Shown here piece after piece: positions 14,521-22,321 of a stretch of DNA of 38,524 nucleotides. Origin of the DNA: Chloroflexota bacterium (GTDB lineage Bacteria > Chloroflexota > Anaerolineae > UBA4142 > SHND01); contig JAKOPZ010000281.1 in assembly GCA_029778615.1 (NCBI GenBank), positions 1-38,524 of the forward strand. The letters run 5' to 3'. The notes beneath the pieces were generated by a model. It was not told the DNA's origin. It did no database searches and saw only the letters and a list, made by a program, of their open reading frames with translations. Made by a program: the position numbers and the translations under genes. Position 1 is the stretch's first letter, and the number at the start of each line of letters is the position of its first letter.

Positions 14521-14548
14521 ATTATAGGGAAAATAATTCGTGTGTCAA
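14521..14548 (-). promoter_or_regulatory. Consensus promoter of the pyr operon leader
   Basis: On the minus strand TTGACA (14548-14543) and TATAAT (14526-14521) are both perfect consensus with a 16-bp spacer. It starts just after the stop codon of the SH3b gene and points at pyrC. The predicted start is near 14514, giving a leader of about 260 nt. No PyrR-type binding loop was recognised. Confidence 0.85.
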
Positions 14549-14553
14549 ATTTT

Positions 14554-15399
14554 TTATTGTGAAGGTGGTTGAACGACAGGCAGCGTCGCAAGGTCCACAT
14601 TGGCGTTGATGTATTCCGCCGCCACCCAACCATCTTTGCCAATGCTTGGCACAGTTACTTGCAACCACACGCTGTCGCTCAAACGTCCCGTAATCACCAC
14701 TTCGGTGTCCTCTTGCAGGCGGTCTACGATTTCAAAACTCGTCGCGGGTCCTTGGCGCAAATTCAGAATTTGGGTGTTGACCTTGCCGGTGGCTTGGGCG
14801 ACTTGGGGCGCGGCGGTGGGCGCGTTGTTGGGCGCTGGTGTACTGTTGGACGAATTGCTTGGCGCTGTTGCATTCGCCAATGCGCTCGAGGTTGGGGTGG
14901 CATTGTTGCGCGACACCAATGATGGATTCTGCAAAACAAGCATGATGCCTACGCCGACGACAATCGCAAACGCGATGCCGAGACAACCAATCACGGATGG
15001 CGAAACGAATCCTTCGGGTAAAAGTGAGGTTGGCGCGCGCGGTGTTTTCACTTCGGGCGCCTGACGCGCCATTTCTTCAAATTCGAAACGGCTGGGCAAT
15101 GGGTCCGACGTTCTTTTTTCAAAATCGATCAGCAAAGGCGCCGCGCTGCCGTTATAGACTTGAATGCCATGCCAATCTTGCACATTGCCTTGCGCGTCAA
15201 TCGAACCGACCTGGCGTCCGTAGCGGTCTATTACATCGCCGCGCGCATTGATGCTGCCGACTTGTTCGCGTCGAGTGTCAAACACAAGACCATCGCGATT
15301 GATGTGTCCGATTTTTTTGTTGTGCTTGTCGCGTAGGGTGCCGTCGTCGTCTTGATAGCCGACGAGCAGATTTTCACGGTCGCGAATAGGAGTACTCAT
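14554..15399 (-). CDS. Membrane-anchored protein with beta-flower-like repeats and SH3b domain
   Basis: 281 residues. Residues about 10-85 are three to four copies of a pattern G-x-I-x3-G-x-V-x-D-x2-G-x2-VG, as in small beta-flower/tetrad folds (IGHINRDGLVFDTRREQVGS). A single transmembrane helix (about 140-165, IGCLGIAFAIVVGVGIMLVL) is followed by a Ser/Thr/Pro/Asn-rich spacer and an extracytoplasmic SH3b domain (about 215-270, LNLRQGPATSFEIVDRL ... GWVAAEYI) typical of cell-wall or ligand binding. The start at 15399 is 10 nt after a TATACT -10 box, so the mRNA is nearly leaderless; a longer frame start at 15564 is rejected. Partner and role are unknown. Confidence 0.8.
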   Translation of the reverse strand: MSTPIRDRENLLVGYQDDDGTLRDKHNKKIGHINRDGLVFDTRREQVGSINARGDVIDRYGRQVGSIDAQGNVQDWHGIQVYNGSAAPLLIDFEKRTSDPLPSRFEFEEMARQAPEVKTPRAPTSLLPEGFVSPSVIGCLGIAFAIVVGVGIMLVLQNPSLVSRNNATPTSSALANATAPSNSSNSTPAPNNAPTAAPQVAQATGKVNTQILNLRQGPATSFEIVDRLQEDTEVVITGRLSDSVWLQVTVPSIGKDGWVAAEYINANVDLATLPVVQPPSQ

Positions 15400-15409
15400 T
15401 TCGCGAAAT

Positions 15410-15415
15410 AGTATA
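15410..15415 (-). promoter_or_regulatory. -10 box of the SH3b gene (near-leaderless)
   Basis: TATACT on the minus strand lies 10 nt before the ATG at 15399. No Shine-Dalgarno sequence is present. The -35 region is poor (only TTTACC-like words at wrong spacing). Confidence 0.45.
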
Positions 15416-15499
15416 GCACAATCGAGAAAGGTAAAAAGCTGTAAAATTGAGTGCATTAAGCAAGGGATTGAAATACTGATTGGCTCAAGAGGAGGATTG

Positions 15500-15643
15500 A
15501 TGAATAAATCTGTTAGCGCGACAGAAGCCAAGAAAAAGTTTTCGGCATTGCTAAATCGAGTCATTGCTCAACGCGCGCGCATCACAATCAAGAGACATGG
15601 TAACCGCGAACAAAAGGTCGAGATGTTAGTCTCTGCAATATGA
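15500..15643 (+). CDS. Phd/YefM-like antitoxin, short
   Basis: 47 residues starting MNKSVSATEAKKKFSALLNRV, the typical N-terminal DNA-binding part of Phd/YefM antitoxins, then ITIKRHGN. The usual continuation (PVAVLVS-x-E-x-YERL and the toxin-neutralising tail) is replaced by REQKVEMLVSAI and a stop, so the toxin-binding end is missing or altered. GAGGAGG stands 5 nt before the ATG. The TGA overlaps the ATG of the HicA-like reading frame (ATGA at 15640-15643), a classical toxin-antitoxin arrangement. The partner is of HicA type, which normally goes with HicB, so this is a mixed or decayed module. Confidence 0.65.
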   Translation: MNKSVSATEAKKKFSALLNRVIAQRARITIKRHGNREQKVEMLVSAI

Positions 15644-15850
15644 CCTACAAAGATATCTCGAAACGCTTGCGCGATGGGCTGTCAAGAAATTGCCAATGGC
15701 AAAGGTTCGCATCGCAAGTGGCACAATCCCACGAACAATAAAGTTTCAACCGCCCCCGACTGGGGAAGCAAAGACCGCGCACCCGGCACAGTGCGCGCGA
15801 TCATTCGGGAACTTGGAATCTCACGCAAAGATTTTGGTTCGATCAAATAA
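15640..15850 (+). pseudogene. HicA-like mRNA interferase toxin, frameshifted
   Basis: The frame from ATG 15640 reads MTYKDISKRLR, matching the first helix of HicA, then loses similarity and ends early. One frame over, from about 15674, the sequence reads GCQEIANGKGSHRKWHNP ... GTVRAIIRELGISRKDF and ends at 15850; GSH with the active-site His and the GT-x-R-x-I-x-R-x-L end are HicA hallmarks. A one-base indel around 15670-15674 would join both into about 69 residues, the normal HicA size. So the toxin is probably inactivated, unless the 58-residue downstream frame (ATG 15674) is translated alone without helix one. Confidence 0.7.
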
Positions 15851-15862
15851 TCGTCAAACGAA

Positions 15863-15901
15863 TAAAAAAAACGGCGAGGTGTTTAGAAACACCTCGCCGT
15901 T
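15863..15901 (-). terminator. Terminator of the hrcA-grpE-dnaK operon
   Basis: ACGGCGAGGTGTT (15871-15883) pairs with AACACCTCGCCGT (15888-15900), a 13-bp stem with a 4-nt loop, and the minus strand continues with eight T residues (15870-15863). It lies 36 bp downstream of the dnaK stop codon. Confidence 0.9.
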
Positions 15902-15936
15902 TCCATTTCCGGTATTTCCTTTATTTCTTTCAAGCG

Positions 15937-17859
15937 TTACACTTCGCGATACTCGCCCTCAACCGTATCTTCCGGTTTGCCGCTTCCGCTCGCGCCATTG
16001 TCGCCGCCCATGCCGCCGTCACCGCCGAAACCACCGGCACCCGGAGGTGGCGTACCTGCGCCTGCGTAGGCAGATTCGCCGAGTTTCATCAACGCTTGTT
16101 GCAATTCATCCACGCGGCGTTTAATAGGTTCCACTTCGCGCCCCTTCATCACGTCGCGCAGCGCGTTGATTTTGCCTTCGACATCCATGCGCGCATCGGC
16201 GGGAACTTTGTCGCCCATATCGTTCAACAATTTTTCCGCTTGATAGACTGCCGCGTCCGCGTTGTTGCGAATTTCGACTTCTTCTTTGCGTTTCACATCC
16301 TCCGCCGCATATTGTTCCGCTTGCTTGACCATCTTTTCGACTTCTTCTTTGCTCAAACCCGAAGATGCCGTAATGGTGATGTGCTGCGCGCGATTCGTCG
16401 CCTTGTCCAGCGCGCTCACATTCAAGATCCCGTTCGCGTCAATGTCGAACGTCACTTCGATTTGCGGCACGCCGCGCGGCGCGGGCGGAATGCCGTCGAG
16501 TACGAATTTGCCGAGCGTTTTGTTGTCCGCCGCCATCGGGCGTTCGCCTTGCAGTACGTGCACTTCCACTTGCGATTGCGCGTCCGATGCCGTCGAGAAA
16601 ATTTGCGATTTCTTTGTCGGAATCGTCGTATTGCGTTCGATGAGCGGAGTCATCACGCCGCCAAGCGTTTCGATACCGAGCGTCAACGGCGTCACGTCGA
16701 GCAGCAGCACATCTTTTACTTCGCCGCCCAACACACCGCCTTGAATCGCCGCGCCGAGCGCAACCACTTCGTCGGGATTGATGCTCTTGTCCAAATCTTT
16801 ATTGAAAAAAGATTGGACGGTTTTCTGGACGAGTGGCATACGCGTTTGACCGCCGACCATCACCACTTCGTTAATGTCATTCGTCGAAAGTTTTGCATCG
16901 CCCAACGCCGCGCGCATCGGCGGAATCGTTTTTTCTACGAGGTCGCCCGTGAGCGCTTCCAGTTTCGCGCGTGTGAGTTTCATCACCAAATGTTTTGGTC
17001 CCGATTGGTCTGCCGTGATGAACGGCAAATTGATTTCGGTTTCCATCGCGGACGACAATTCTTTTTTCGCGCGTTCTGCCGCTTCTTTCAAGCGCTGCAG
17101 CGCGAGGCGGTCGCCGCGCAGGTCAATGCCCTCTTGCTTTTTGAATTCATCCGCAAGCCAATTGATGATGCGTTGGTCAAAATCGTCACCACCGAGGAAT
17201 GTGTCGCCGTTGGTGGATTTCACTTCGGTCACGCCCTCGCCCAATTCCAAAATGGAAATATCATACGTGCCGCCGCCCAAGTCATACACTGCAATTTTTT
17301 CGCTGCCCTTTTTATCAATCCCGTACGCGAGCGCGGATGCGGTGGGTTCGTTGATAATGCGTTTCACATCGAGACCCGCGATGCGTCCCGCGTCTTTGGT
17401 CGCCTGACGCTGCGAGTCGTTGAAATACGCGGGAACGGTGATGACCGCTTCGGTCACTTTTTCGCCGAGATACGCTTCCGCGTCCGCTTTGATTTTTTGC
17501 AAAATCATCGCGGAAATTTCAGGCGGGCTATATTGTTTGCCGCCCATTTCGACCCACGCGTCGCCGTTCGCCGCGCGGACGATTTTGTACGGCACAAGTT
17601 TCTTTGTCTTTTCGGTTTCGGGGTCATCAAACTTGCGACCCATCAAACGTTTAATGGAATAAATCGTATTTTCAGGATTCGTCACGGCTTGGCGTTTTGC
17701 TACATCGCCCACGAGCCGTTCTCCACTTTTTGAAATCGCCACGACAGAGGGAATCAAGTGTCCGCCTTCCGCGCTCGGAATGACTGTGGCATCGCCGCCT
17801 TCCATGACTGCGACGACGCTGTTTGTCGTACCGAGGTCAATACCGATAATTTTTGCCAT
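15937..17859 (-). CDS. dnaK: Chaperone DnaK (Hsp70)
   Basis: 640 residues, full length. ATP-dependent folding chaperone of the cytoplasm. The N-terminal ATPase has [49 protein letters not shown] and [16 protein letters not shown]; the substrate domain follows, then the helical lid and a Gly-rich tail ending [18 protein letters not shown] lies about 8 nt before ATG 17859. It follows grpE by 89 bp; that spacer is filled with a GTAGCAAGTAG-type repeat. No dnaJ follows; a terminator closes the operon. Confidence 0.98.
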   Translation of the reverse strand: MAKIIGIDLGTTNSVVAVMEGGDATVIPSAEGGHLIPSVVAISKSGERLVGDVAKRQAVTNPENTIYSIKRLMGRKFDDPETEKTKKLVPYKIVRAANGDAWVEMGGKQYSPPEISAMILQKIKADAEAYLGEKVTEAVITVPAYFNDSQRQATKDAGRIAGLDVKRIINEPTASALAYGIDKKGSEKIAVYDLGGGTYDISILELGEGVTEVKSTNGDTFLGGDDFDQRIINWLADEFKKQEGIDLRGDRLALQRLKEAAERAKKELSSAMETEINLPFITADQSGPKHLVMKLTRAKLEALTGDLVEKTIPPMRAALGDAKLSTNDINEVVMVGGQTRMPLVQKTVQSFFNKDLDKSINPDEVVALGAAIQGGVLGGEVKDVLLLDVTPLTLGIETLGGVMTPLIERNTTIPTKKSQIFSTASDAQSQVEVHVLQGERPMAADNKTLGKFVLDGIPPAPRGVPQIEVTFDIDANGILNVSALDKATNRAQHITITASSGLSKEEVEKMVKQAEQYAAEDVKRKEEVEIRNNADAAVYQAEKLLNDMGDKVPADARMDVEGKINALRDVMKGREVEPIKRRVDELQQALMKLGESAYAGAGTPPPGAGGFGGDGGMGGDNGASGSGKPEDTVEGEYREV

Positions 17860-17884
17860 TGTGATTTTCTCCTTTGAGCTTTGC

Positions 17885-17949
17885 GTAGCAAGTAGTAAGT
17901 ACCATGTAGCAGGTTATGACCTGATACCTGCTACCTACTACTTGCTACC
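17885..17949. repeat. GTAGCAAGTA-type repeat in the grpE-dnaK spacer
   Basis: GTAGCAAGTAGTAAGTACC on one side faces GGTAGCAAGTAGTAGGTAGC read on the other strand, separated by a few bases, so the spacer is an imperfect palindrome built of GTAGCAA/GTAGTAA heptamers. Similar words are at 8746-8765. Confidence 0.65.
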
Positions 17950-18467
17950 TATTCGCCTTTTGCCACTTTAACGCGCGTCGGTCGCAGTACGCGGTCTTGC
18001 AACATGTAACCGCGTTGAAGTTCATCCAAAATTTGTCCTTCGCTCGCGCCTTCCGCCGGTTCGTAAAACATTGCCTCATGAAAATTGGGGTCGAACTCTT
18101 TGCCTTGTGCATCAATCGGCGTCACGCCTTCCTGTTCCAAAATTTGCAACAGCTGGCGTTCCACCGCGCGCATTCCTTCGACCCACGGTTCATTTTCAAA
18201 TTGCGCGGGAATCGCTTTAAAGCCCGCGTCGAAACTATCCATCACATCCAACAATCGTTTCAACAAACGCTGATTGGCGTACTGTCCATAATCGGCTTTG
18301 TCTTTATCAGCGCGGCGTTTGTAATTTTGAAATTCCGCCGTCATTCGCAAATACTTGTCCAAATACTCGGCGGACTTTTTTTGCTCTTCTGCCAGCTGCG
18401 CTTCCAATTCGCTGTTGGTTTTTAACTGTTCTTCAAATTCGTTATCCAATCCGTTTCCCTGTCCCAT
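17949..18467 (-). CDS. grpE: Nucleotide exchange factor GrpE
   Basis: 172 residues. It releases ADP from DnaK. The N-terminal half is a long charged coiled coil (ELEAQLAEEQKKSAEYLDKY, with LRMTAEFQNYKRR), and the C-terminal beta domain carries GVTPIDAQGKEFDPNFHEAM and the final RGYMLQDRVLRPTRVKVAKG. GGAGG stands 5 nt before ATG 18467. It is separated from hrcA by about 270 bp that hold one R1 element, so expression from the CIRCE promoter must pass this hairpin. Confidence 0.97.
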   Translation of the reverse strand: MGQGNGLDNEFEEQLKTNSELEAQLAEEQKKSAEYLDKYLRMTAEFQNYKRRADKDKADYGQYANQRLLKRLLDVMDSFDAGFKAIPAQFENEPWVEGMRAVERQLLQILEQEGVTPIDAQGKEFDPNFHEAMFYEPAEGASEGQILDELQRGYMLQDRVLRPTRVKVAKGE

Positions 18468-18511
18468 TCCGCCTCCAAGTGTTCCGCGTGATTTACGATG
18501 TATGTTGCGTC

Positions 18512-18671
18512 AAGTTACTCGCTGAATTAAAGTTTCACCTTACGCATGTCATTTCGAACCCCTCAATCCTTCGGGGTAAACTCTGTGAGAAATCTCAGTT
18601 TTTTCCACCGAGATTTCTCGCCAGACCGCTCGAAATGACAATTCTGCGTAACATGAGTTAAAGTTACTCGC
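18512..18671. repeat. 11-bp direct repeats flanking R1 copy 2
   Basis: AAGTTACTCGC occurs at 18512-18522 and again at 18661-18671, on both sides of the R1 copy. On one side 11 further bases (18523-18533) lie between the direct repeat and the element. This looks like a target-site duplication, though the extra bases leave doubt. Confidence 0.5.
18534..18660. repeat. 127-bp palindromic interspersed repeat R1, copy 2 (inverted)
   Basis: Reverse orientation of the elements at 5678 and 30636, nearly identical over the full 127 bp. It sits between hrcA and grpE, inside the heat-shock operon. Confidence 0.9.
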
Positions 18672-18689
18672 GCGTGAAAAAACTTACGA

Positions 18690-18733
18690 GACGGGAGACT
18701 GGAGCTCTGAGATTGAGCCTTCCGTCTCCCGTC
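18690..18733. other. Hairpin-forming heptamer sequence downstream of hrcA
   Basis: GACGGGAGAC (18690-18699) pairs perfectly with GTCTCCCGTC (18724-18733). The stem directly follows hrcA on the minus strand but no T run follows, so it is more likely an mRNA-processing or repeat hairpin than a terminator. Confidence 0.5.
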
Positions 18734-18741
18734 CCTAGCCT

Positions 18742-19764
18742 CTATCTTCCCGAGTAAAACCGCAGCATCAAATCATCCAACATCTGCGAAACGTATTTCA
18801 CCGCGCTCACCGCGCGCGGGTAGGGCATTCGCAGTGGACCGATGATGCCGACGACGCCGCTCGCTTCGCCTTCGATGCCGTAACGCGCCATCACGAGCGA
18901 GTAATCATTAAATTCTTCGCGTCCGCCTTCGCTGCCAATCACCACTTGAACGCCGTGCGCGGGCGCGAGCCCATTCATCATCTCTTCCAACAAGGTGCGC
19001 TGTTCCAACACCTCCAAGAGCTGCTGCATTTTTTCGACGACGATAAATTCGGGCTGACGCAAAATATCGAGCAAGCCATCGCGATAAATTTCGCGTGAAG
19101 TGCGATGGTCCATTTGCTCGATGACTTGCTGAATGCGTTGGGCGACGCTCAACGCGAAACCATTCAAGCCGCGCGTTTGCTCTTTGATTTCTTTGGCGGT
19201 GCGCCCCGCAAATTTTTCGTTCAAATGATTGGCGATGCGGCGCAGTTCGTCTTGGTCGAGCAAATCCGTCGAATACAACATCTGTTGCTTGACCGTTCCC
19301 GCTTGCAAGACCAACACCATCATCGCCACCGTTTCACTGATGGCAATTAATTCAACGTGTTTGAAACGGGTCTGGTACGCCGAAGGGGCAGTCACAAGCG
19401 CCGCCATCTTGGACGTGTGCGCGAGGACAGCCGCCGAGAGTCGCATCCATTGCTCCACGTCGAGGGTGACTTGATGAAACTGATGCCGAATCATTTGTTG
19501 TTCGTCGGCTGTCAGTTCCATATTGTCCATCAACGTCTCGACGAAATAGCGATAGCCGCGTTCGGTCGGCACGCGCCCCGCTGACGTGTGAGGATGGGTG
19601 AGGTACCCTTCTTCTTCCAACGCGGCAAGTTCATTCCGAATCGTCGCCGCGCTAACGCCCAAGTCCAGTTTCGCAAGCGTTTCCGAACCGACCGGCTGTG
19701 CCTTGCTCACATATTCTTTTATCAGGAGCGCCAACAACATTTGGCGCCGTTCGGTCATTTTCAT
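18742..19764 (-). CDS. hrcA: Heat-inducible transcription repressor HrcA
   Basis: 340 residues. It binds the CIRCE operator and represses the heat-shock operon. The N-terminal winged helix shows MTERRQMLLALLIKEYV, QPVGSETLAKLDLGVSAATIRNELAALEEEGYL and HTSAGRVPTERGYRYFV, the HrcA signature. The C-terminal region has VVIGSEGGREEFNDYSLVMA and VGIIGPLRMPYPRAVSAVKYV. Start at 19764 (MKMTERRQ) is chosen because homology begins there; a longer frame to 19818 adds non-family residues. First gene of hrcA-grpE-dnaK, preceded by CIRCE. Confidence 0.96.
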   Translation of the reverse strand: MKMTERRQMLLALLIKEYVSKAQPVGSETLAKLDLGVSAATIRNELAALEEEGYLTHPHTSAGRVPTERGYRYFVETLMDNMELTADEQQMIRHQFHQVTLDVEQWMRLSAAVLAHTSKMAALVTAPSAYQTRFKHVELIAISETVAMMVLVLQAGTVKQQMLYSTDLLDQDELRRIANHLNEKFAGRTAKEIKEQTRGLNGFALSVAQRIQQVIEQMDHRTSREIYRDGLLDILRQPEFIVVEKMQQLLEVLEQRTLLEEMMNGLAPAHGVQVVIGSEGGREEFNDYSLVMARYGIEGEASGVVGIIGPLRMPYPRAVSAVKYVSQMLDDLMLRFYSGR

Positions 19765-19864
19765 CAGAAATCCCGAAACAAAACAAGACAAGCGGCAAAT
19801 CTGGCGCTTGTCTGTCAAGTTATTCGATTCGAAAAAATAGGCAAATAACTAAATGTCAAGTTAA

Positions 19865-19891
19865 TTAGCACTCGAATATCTAGAGTGCTAG
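19865..19891 (-). promoter_or_regulatory. CIRCE operator
   Basis: TTAGCACTC (19865-19873), 9-nt spacer, GAGTGCTAG (19883-19891): the HrcA-binding inverted repeat with a single departure from consensus in the last base. It lies just downstream of the -10 box, where bound HrcA would block transcription. Confidence 0.97.
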
Positions 19892-19892
19892 G

Positions 19893-19921
19893 AATATAGC
19901 ACGAAAAACCTTGCAAGTCAA
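19893..19921 (-). promoter_or_regulatory. Sigma-70-type promoter of the heat-shock operon
   Basis: On the minus strand TTGACT (19921-19916), 17-bp spacer, TATATT (19898-19893), followed at once by CIRCE. The architecture is that of HrcA-controlled housekeeping-sigma promoters. Confidence 0.88.
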
Positions 19922-19985
19922 GAGAAAATTTGATTAAAATTTCGTGAAATTCTCGCGTGCTCCGCTCACCGTGCCCCATTGCGAA

Positions 19986-19991
19986 TATAAT
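19986..19991 (+). promoter_or_regulatory. -10 box of the lasso peptide operon
   Basis: A perfect TATAAT 17 nt before ATG 20009; the predicted start leaves about 11 nt of leader. The -35 region (CGCTCA) is poor, so an activator or weak expression is likely. Confidence 0.5.
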
Positions 19992-20008
19992 AGCAATTAC
20001 TCGACACT

Positions 20009-21214
20009 ATGCAGCGCGCTATTGTTCTCGCTGAATATTTCTCAAATGCCGACCATCATCTTTTGGCAGGGTTTTTGGTTGGGCAGGGCGATCCGCTCGC
20101 GCCAAGTGATTCTGAAATCAACGAGGTCATTCAAACCGCGCGGGCACACCGCGTTGACCGAATGCTGGAATGGAGCTTGCGGCAGCGCGGCATCAAGGTT
20201 GAAGAGTCCGCGTGGCGCGCGCTGGCGCGCGGCGACCAAGCTGCTGTGCGTCGTTATCTCATTTTCAAATCCGCGTTTCAAGATGTCACGCGCGCGCTCG
20301 GCAAAGCAAACATCCCTGCCGTATGGCTCAAAGGTTGGGCGCTCGCGCATACCATCTACCCAATGCCCACCTTGCGCCCGATGCGCGATTTGGATTTGCT
20401 CGTTCCGCCAACAGAGCGTGAACGCGCCAAGGCATGTTTGGCGCAGCTGGGATATACCCAAGACGAATACCCGCAACTCGACGTGGTCCGAGAGATGCGC
20501 CATCACGATGTTTTGCGCGGACGCGTAACCGTAGAACTTCACACCAAACTAATCGGGCTGCGTTCCAAACTTTTTGGCGAATCACAGCGCGAATGGTTTT
20601 GGGCGCACACGCGCGTCCTGACGGCACAAGATTTCCAGTACAGCGTTTTCGTGCCCGAAGCCGAACTGTTGTATTTGTGCGCGCACGCGCTGCTCCAGCA
20701 CGGCGAAAATGAATTTCTGCTCCAACGCTATTTGGATATTCATTTGCTCATCCGGCAGAATCCACAGTTGGACTGGGGACTTGTGCTGGAGCAAGCAGTA
20801 GAGTTTCGTTGGAGTTTTGCCGTCATGCGCGCGCTGGAAATCACGCGTGACCATTTTGGCACAACGACTCCCAATGCGTTTTTGTCAGAATTAGCATCGC
20901 GGCGTCACGCGGACGAAGACCCGCGCAACACCGTCTGGATTGCTGCTGATTCCACTCGCTTTGAAACGACGCGCGGTCTGTTGCGCGGCATGGGAAAGCG
21001 CGAAAAAATTGTGTGGGCGCTGGCGTCGCTTTTTCCTCCCCCTTCGTTTGTGCAATGGCGCTATCATGTTTCATCCGTTTGGCAGATTCCGTTTTTCTAT
21101 TTCTATCGCTGGTTCTCGATGGCGCGCGACGTGTTGCAAACTATGCTAAAATACCTGAAATCAAAAATTCACGCGCGCACCGCGCGTTCGTCGAGGAGCC
21201 AACATGGACACTGA
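20009..21214 (+). CDS. Lasso-cluster nucleotidyltransferase-family tailoring enzyme
   Basis: 401 residues of the uncharacterised nucleotidyltransferase family seen in RiPP clusters. The region KANIPAVWLKGWALAH followed by LRPMRDLDLLVPPTERERA (D-x-D near residues 127-129) is the nucleotidyltransferase-fold active site; HHDVLRGRVTVELHTKL is the third acidic strand. Family members in paeninodin/pseudomycoidin-type clusters act after the kinase on the C-terminal phosphate of the lasso peptide; in pseudomycoidin the homologue is linked to hexose addition. Here it is the first gene and overlaps the precursor 1 gene by 11 nt, supporting joint expression. There is no Shine-Dalgarno sequence. Its real donor is unknown. 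Confidence 0.85.
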   Translation: MQRAIVLAEYFSNADHHLLAGFLVGQGDPLAPSDSEINEVIQTARAHRVDRMLEWSLRQRGIKVEESAWRALARGDQAAVRRYLIFKSAFQDVTRALGKANIPAVWLKGWALAHTIYPMPTLRPMRDLDLLVPPTERERAKACLAQLGYTQDEYPQLDVVREMRHHDVLRGRVTVELHTKLIGLRSKLFGESQREWFWAHTRVLTAQDFQYSVFVPEAELLYLCAHALLQHGENEFLLQRYLDIHLLIRQNPQLDWGLVLEQAVEFRWSFAVMRALEITRDHFGTTTPNAFLSELASRRHADEDPRNTVWIAADSTRFETTRGLLRGMGKREKIVWALASLFPPPSFVQWRYHVSSVWQIPFFYFYRWFSMARDVLQTMLKYLKSKIHARTARSSRSQHGH

Positions 21215-21389
21215 ATTCGAGACCATTGAACCCCTTTACACACAGGATTTAGCAGTGGCTGACAAACCCAAGCAGACGTGGGAAACTCCAACTGTGCGGA
21301 TTGCCAAGACAGAAGATACTGCCTCTGGCGGCTTTTCTTCGTTTTTTGAGAATACAAACTATTATCCCAATACGGCTGCTATCTCGTAG
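21204..21389 (+). CDS. Lasso peptide precursor 1
   Basis: 61 residues. GAGGAG lies 4 nt before ATG 21204, inside the end of the nucleotidyltransferase gene. Leader features: W26-E-T-P29-T-V31 and T39, the W/Y-x2-P-x-hydrophobic pattern recognised by the B1 protein, with Thr 13 residues after the Trp as in paeninodin-type leaders. Cleavage between A40 and S41 would put Thr at -2 and give a 21-residue core (41-61) with Ser1 and Glu9; cleavage one residue later gives Gly1 and Glu8. Core residues include FFENTNYYP and the C-terminal Ser61, a candidate phosphorylation site. Bulky F and Y residues after the ring could plug the lasso. Confidence 0.88.
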   Translation: MDTEFETIEPLYTQDLAVADKPKQTWETPTVRIAKTEDTASGGFSSFFENTNYYPNTAAIS

Positions 21390-21424
21390 AACAATTCCCT
21401 TGCCCATTCATCCGAGTCACGTCC

Positions 21425-22321
21425 GTGCCATTCTCTTATACCGCGTTTGGTTTGACCATCTCCTCTGAACTTGAACTTGCCGAATTGCTCGCACATGACG
21501 CCGTGTGTGATGTGACGATTCAATTTGGCAATGTCCCCGAAAATTTAGATTCACCGACCGGACGCGGTGTGTTGTATCAAGTCACGCCGCAACAATTTTT
21601 GCTGAACCTGCCTGACACGGCGCGCTATCTCGTCGCGCACGGTGATTCCATCTTGATTGAACGCGCGCCGAACGCGCCGGACAATCAAGTGCGGTTGTAC
21701 CTGCTCGGTTCCGTGTTCGGCGCGCTCTTGCATCAACGCGGCGCATTGCCGATTCACGGCAGCGCGATTGAAACGCCGCGCGGCGCGGTGATTTTTTCGG
21801 GACCGTCGGGACGCGGCAAATCTACGCTGGCGTGGGAATTTCAGCGGCGCGGTTATCGTCATTTGTGCGATGATGTGTCCGTCGTTGGATTCGATGAACA
21901 AGGCAGACCGATTGTCTATCCCGCGTATCCGCAAATGAGCTTGTGGGCGGACGTGTTGGACAAACAAAAATATGCGCGCGCCGACCTCCGCCCCGTTCAT
22001 TCCGAATTGCAAAAATACGCGCTGCCTACGCGCGAATCATTCAACGCCGCGCCCGTGCCGTTGTTTGCCGTGTACGTTCTCTATCCTGTCAACACGGACA
22101 CGCTGGAAATCACCCCGCTGAAAGGTTTGGACAAATTACAGATTCTCACTGCCAACACCTATCGCCCACGTTTCATGGCGGCGATGGGCAAACGCGCGCA
22201 GCATTTTCAATTGGCGACGAACGCGGGAAAATTTATTCATACGCGCAAGGTGGTGCGTCCCGTTACCCCGTTTCGTTTGCAAGAGCTCGCCGATTTGATT
22301 GAAAAGGATTGGGCGACATGA
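21425..22321 (+). CDS. Lasso peptide C-terminal serine kinase (HPr-kinase-like)
   Basis: 298 residues from GTG 21425. The central P-loop GPSGRGKST (about 126-134), preceded by LLHQRGALPIHGSAI, and the acidic HLCDDVSVVGF are those of HPr kinase/phosphorylase-like proteins. In paeninodin and related clusters such kinases phosphorylate the side chain of the C-terminal Ser of the precursor. Both precursors here end in Ser, which fits. The C-terminal part is less conserved (ITPLKGLDKLQIL). It follows precursor 1 by 35 bp and overlaps the sulfotransferase by ATGA. No good Shine-Dalgarno sequence precedes the GTG, so the start is uncertain. Confidence 0.88.
   Translation: MPFSYTAFGLTISSELELAELLAHDAVCDVTIQFGNVPENLDSPTGRGVLYQVTPQQFLLNLPDTARYLVAHGDSILIERAPNAPDNQVRLYLLGSVFGALLHQRGALPIHGSAIETPRGAVIFSGPSGRGKSTLAWEFQRRGYRHLCDDVSVVGFDEQGRPIVYPAYPQMSLWADVLDKQKYARADLRPVHSELQKYALPTRESFNAAPVPLFAVYVLYPVNTDTLEITPLKGLDKLQILTANTYRPRFMAAMGKRAQHFQLATNAGKFIHTRKVVRPVTPFRLQELADLIEKDWAT

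Noticed and set aside
16096-17733. 545-residue plus-strand frame opposite dnaK
   Set aside because: Antisense shadow of dnaK; His/Phe/Arg-rich composition typical of the complement of a conserved gene.
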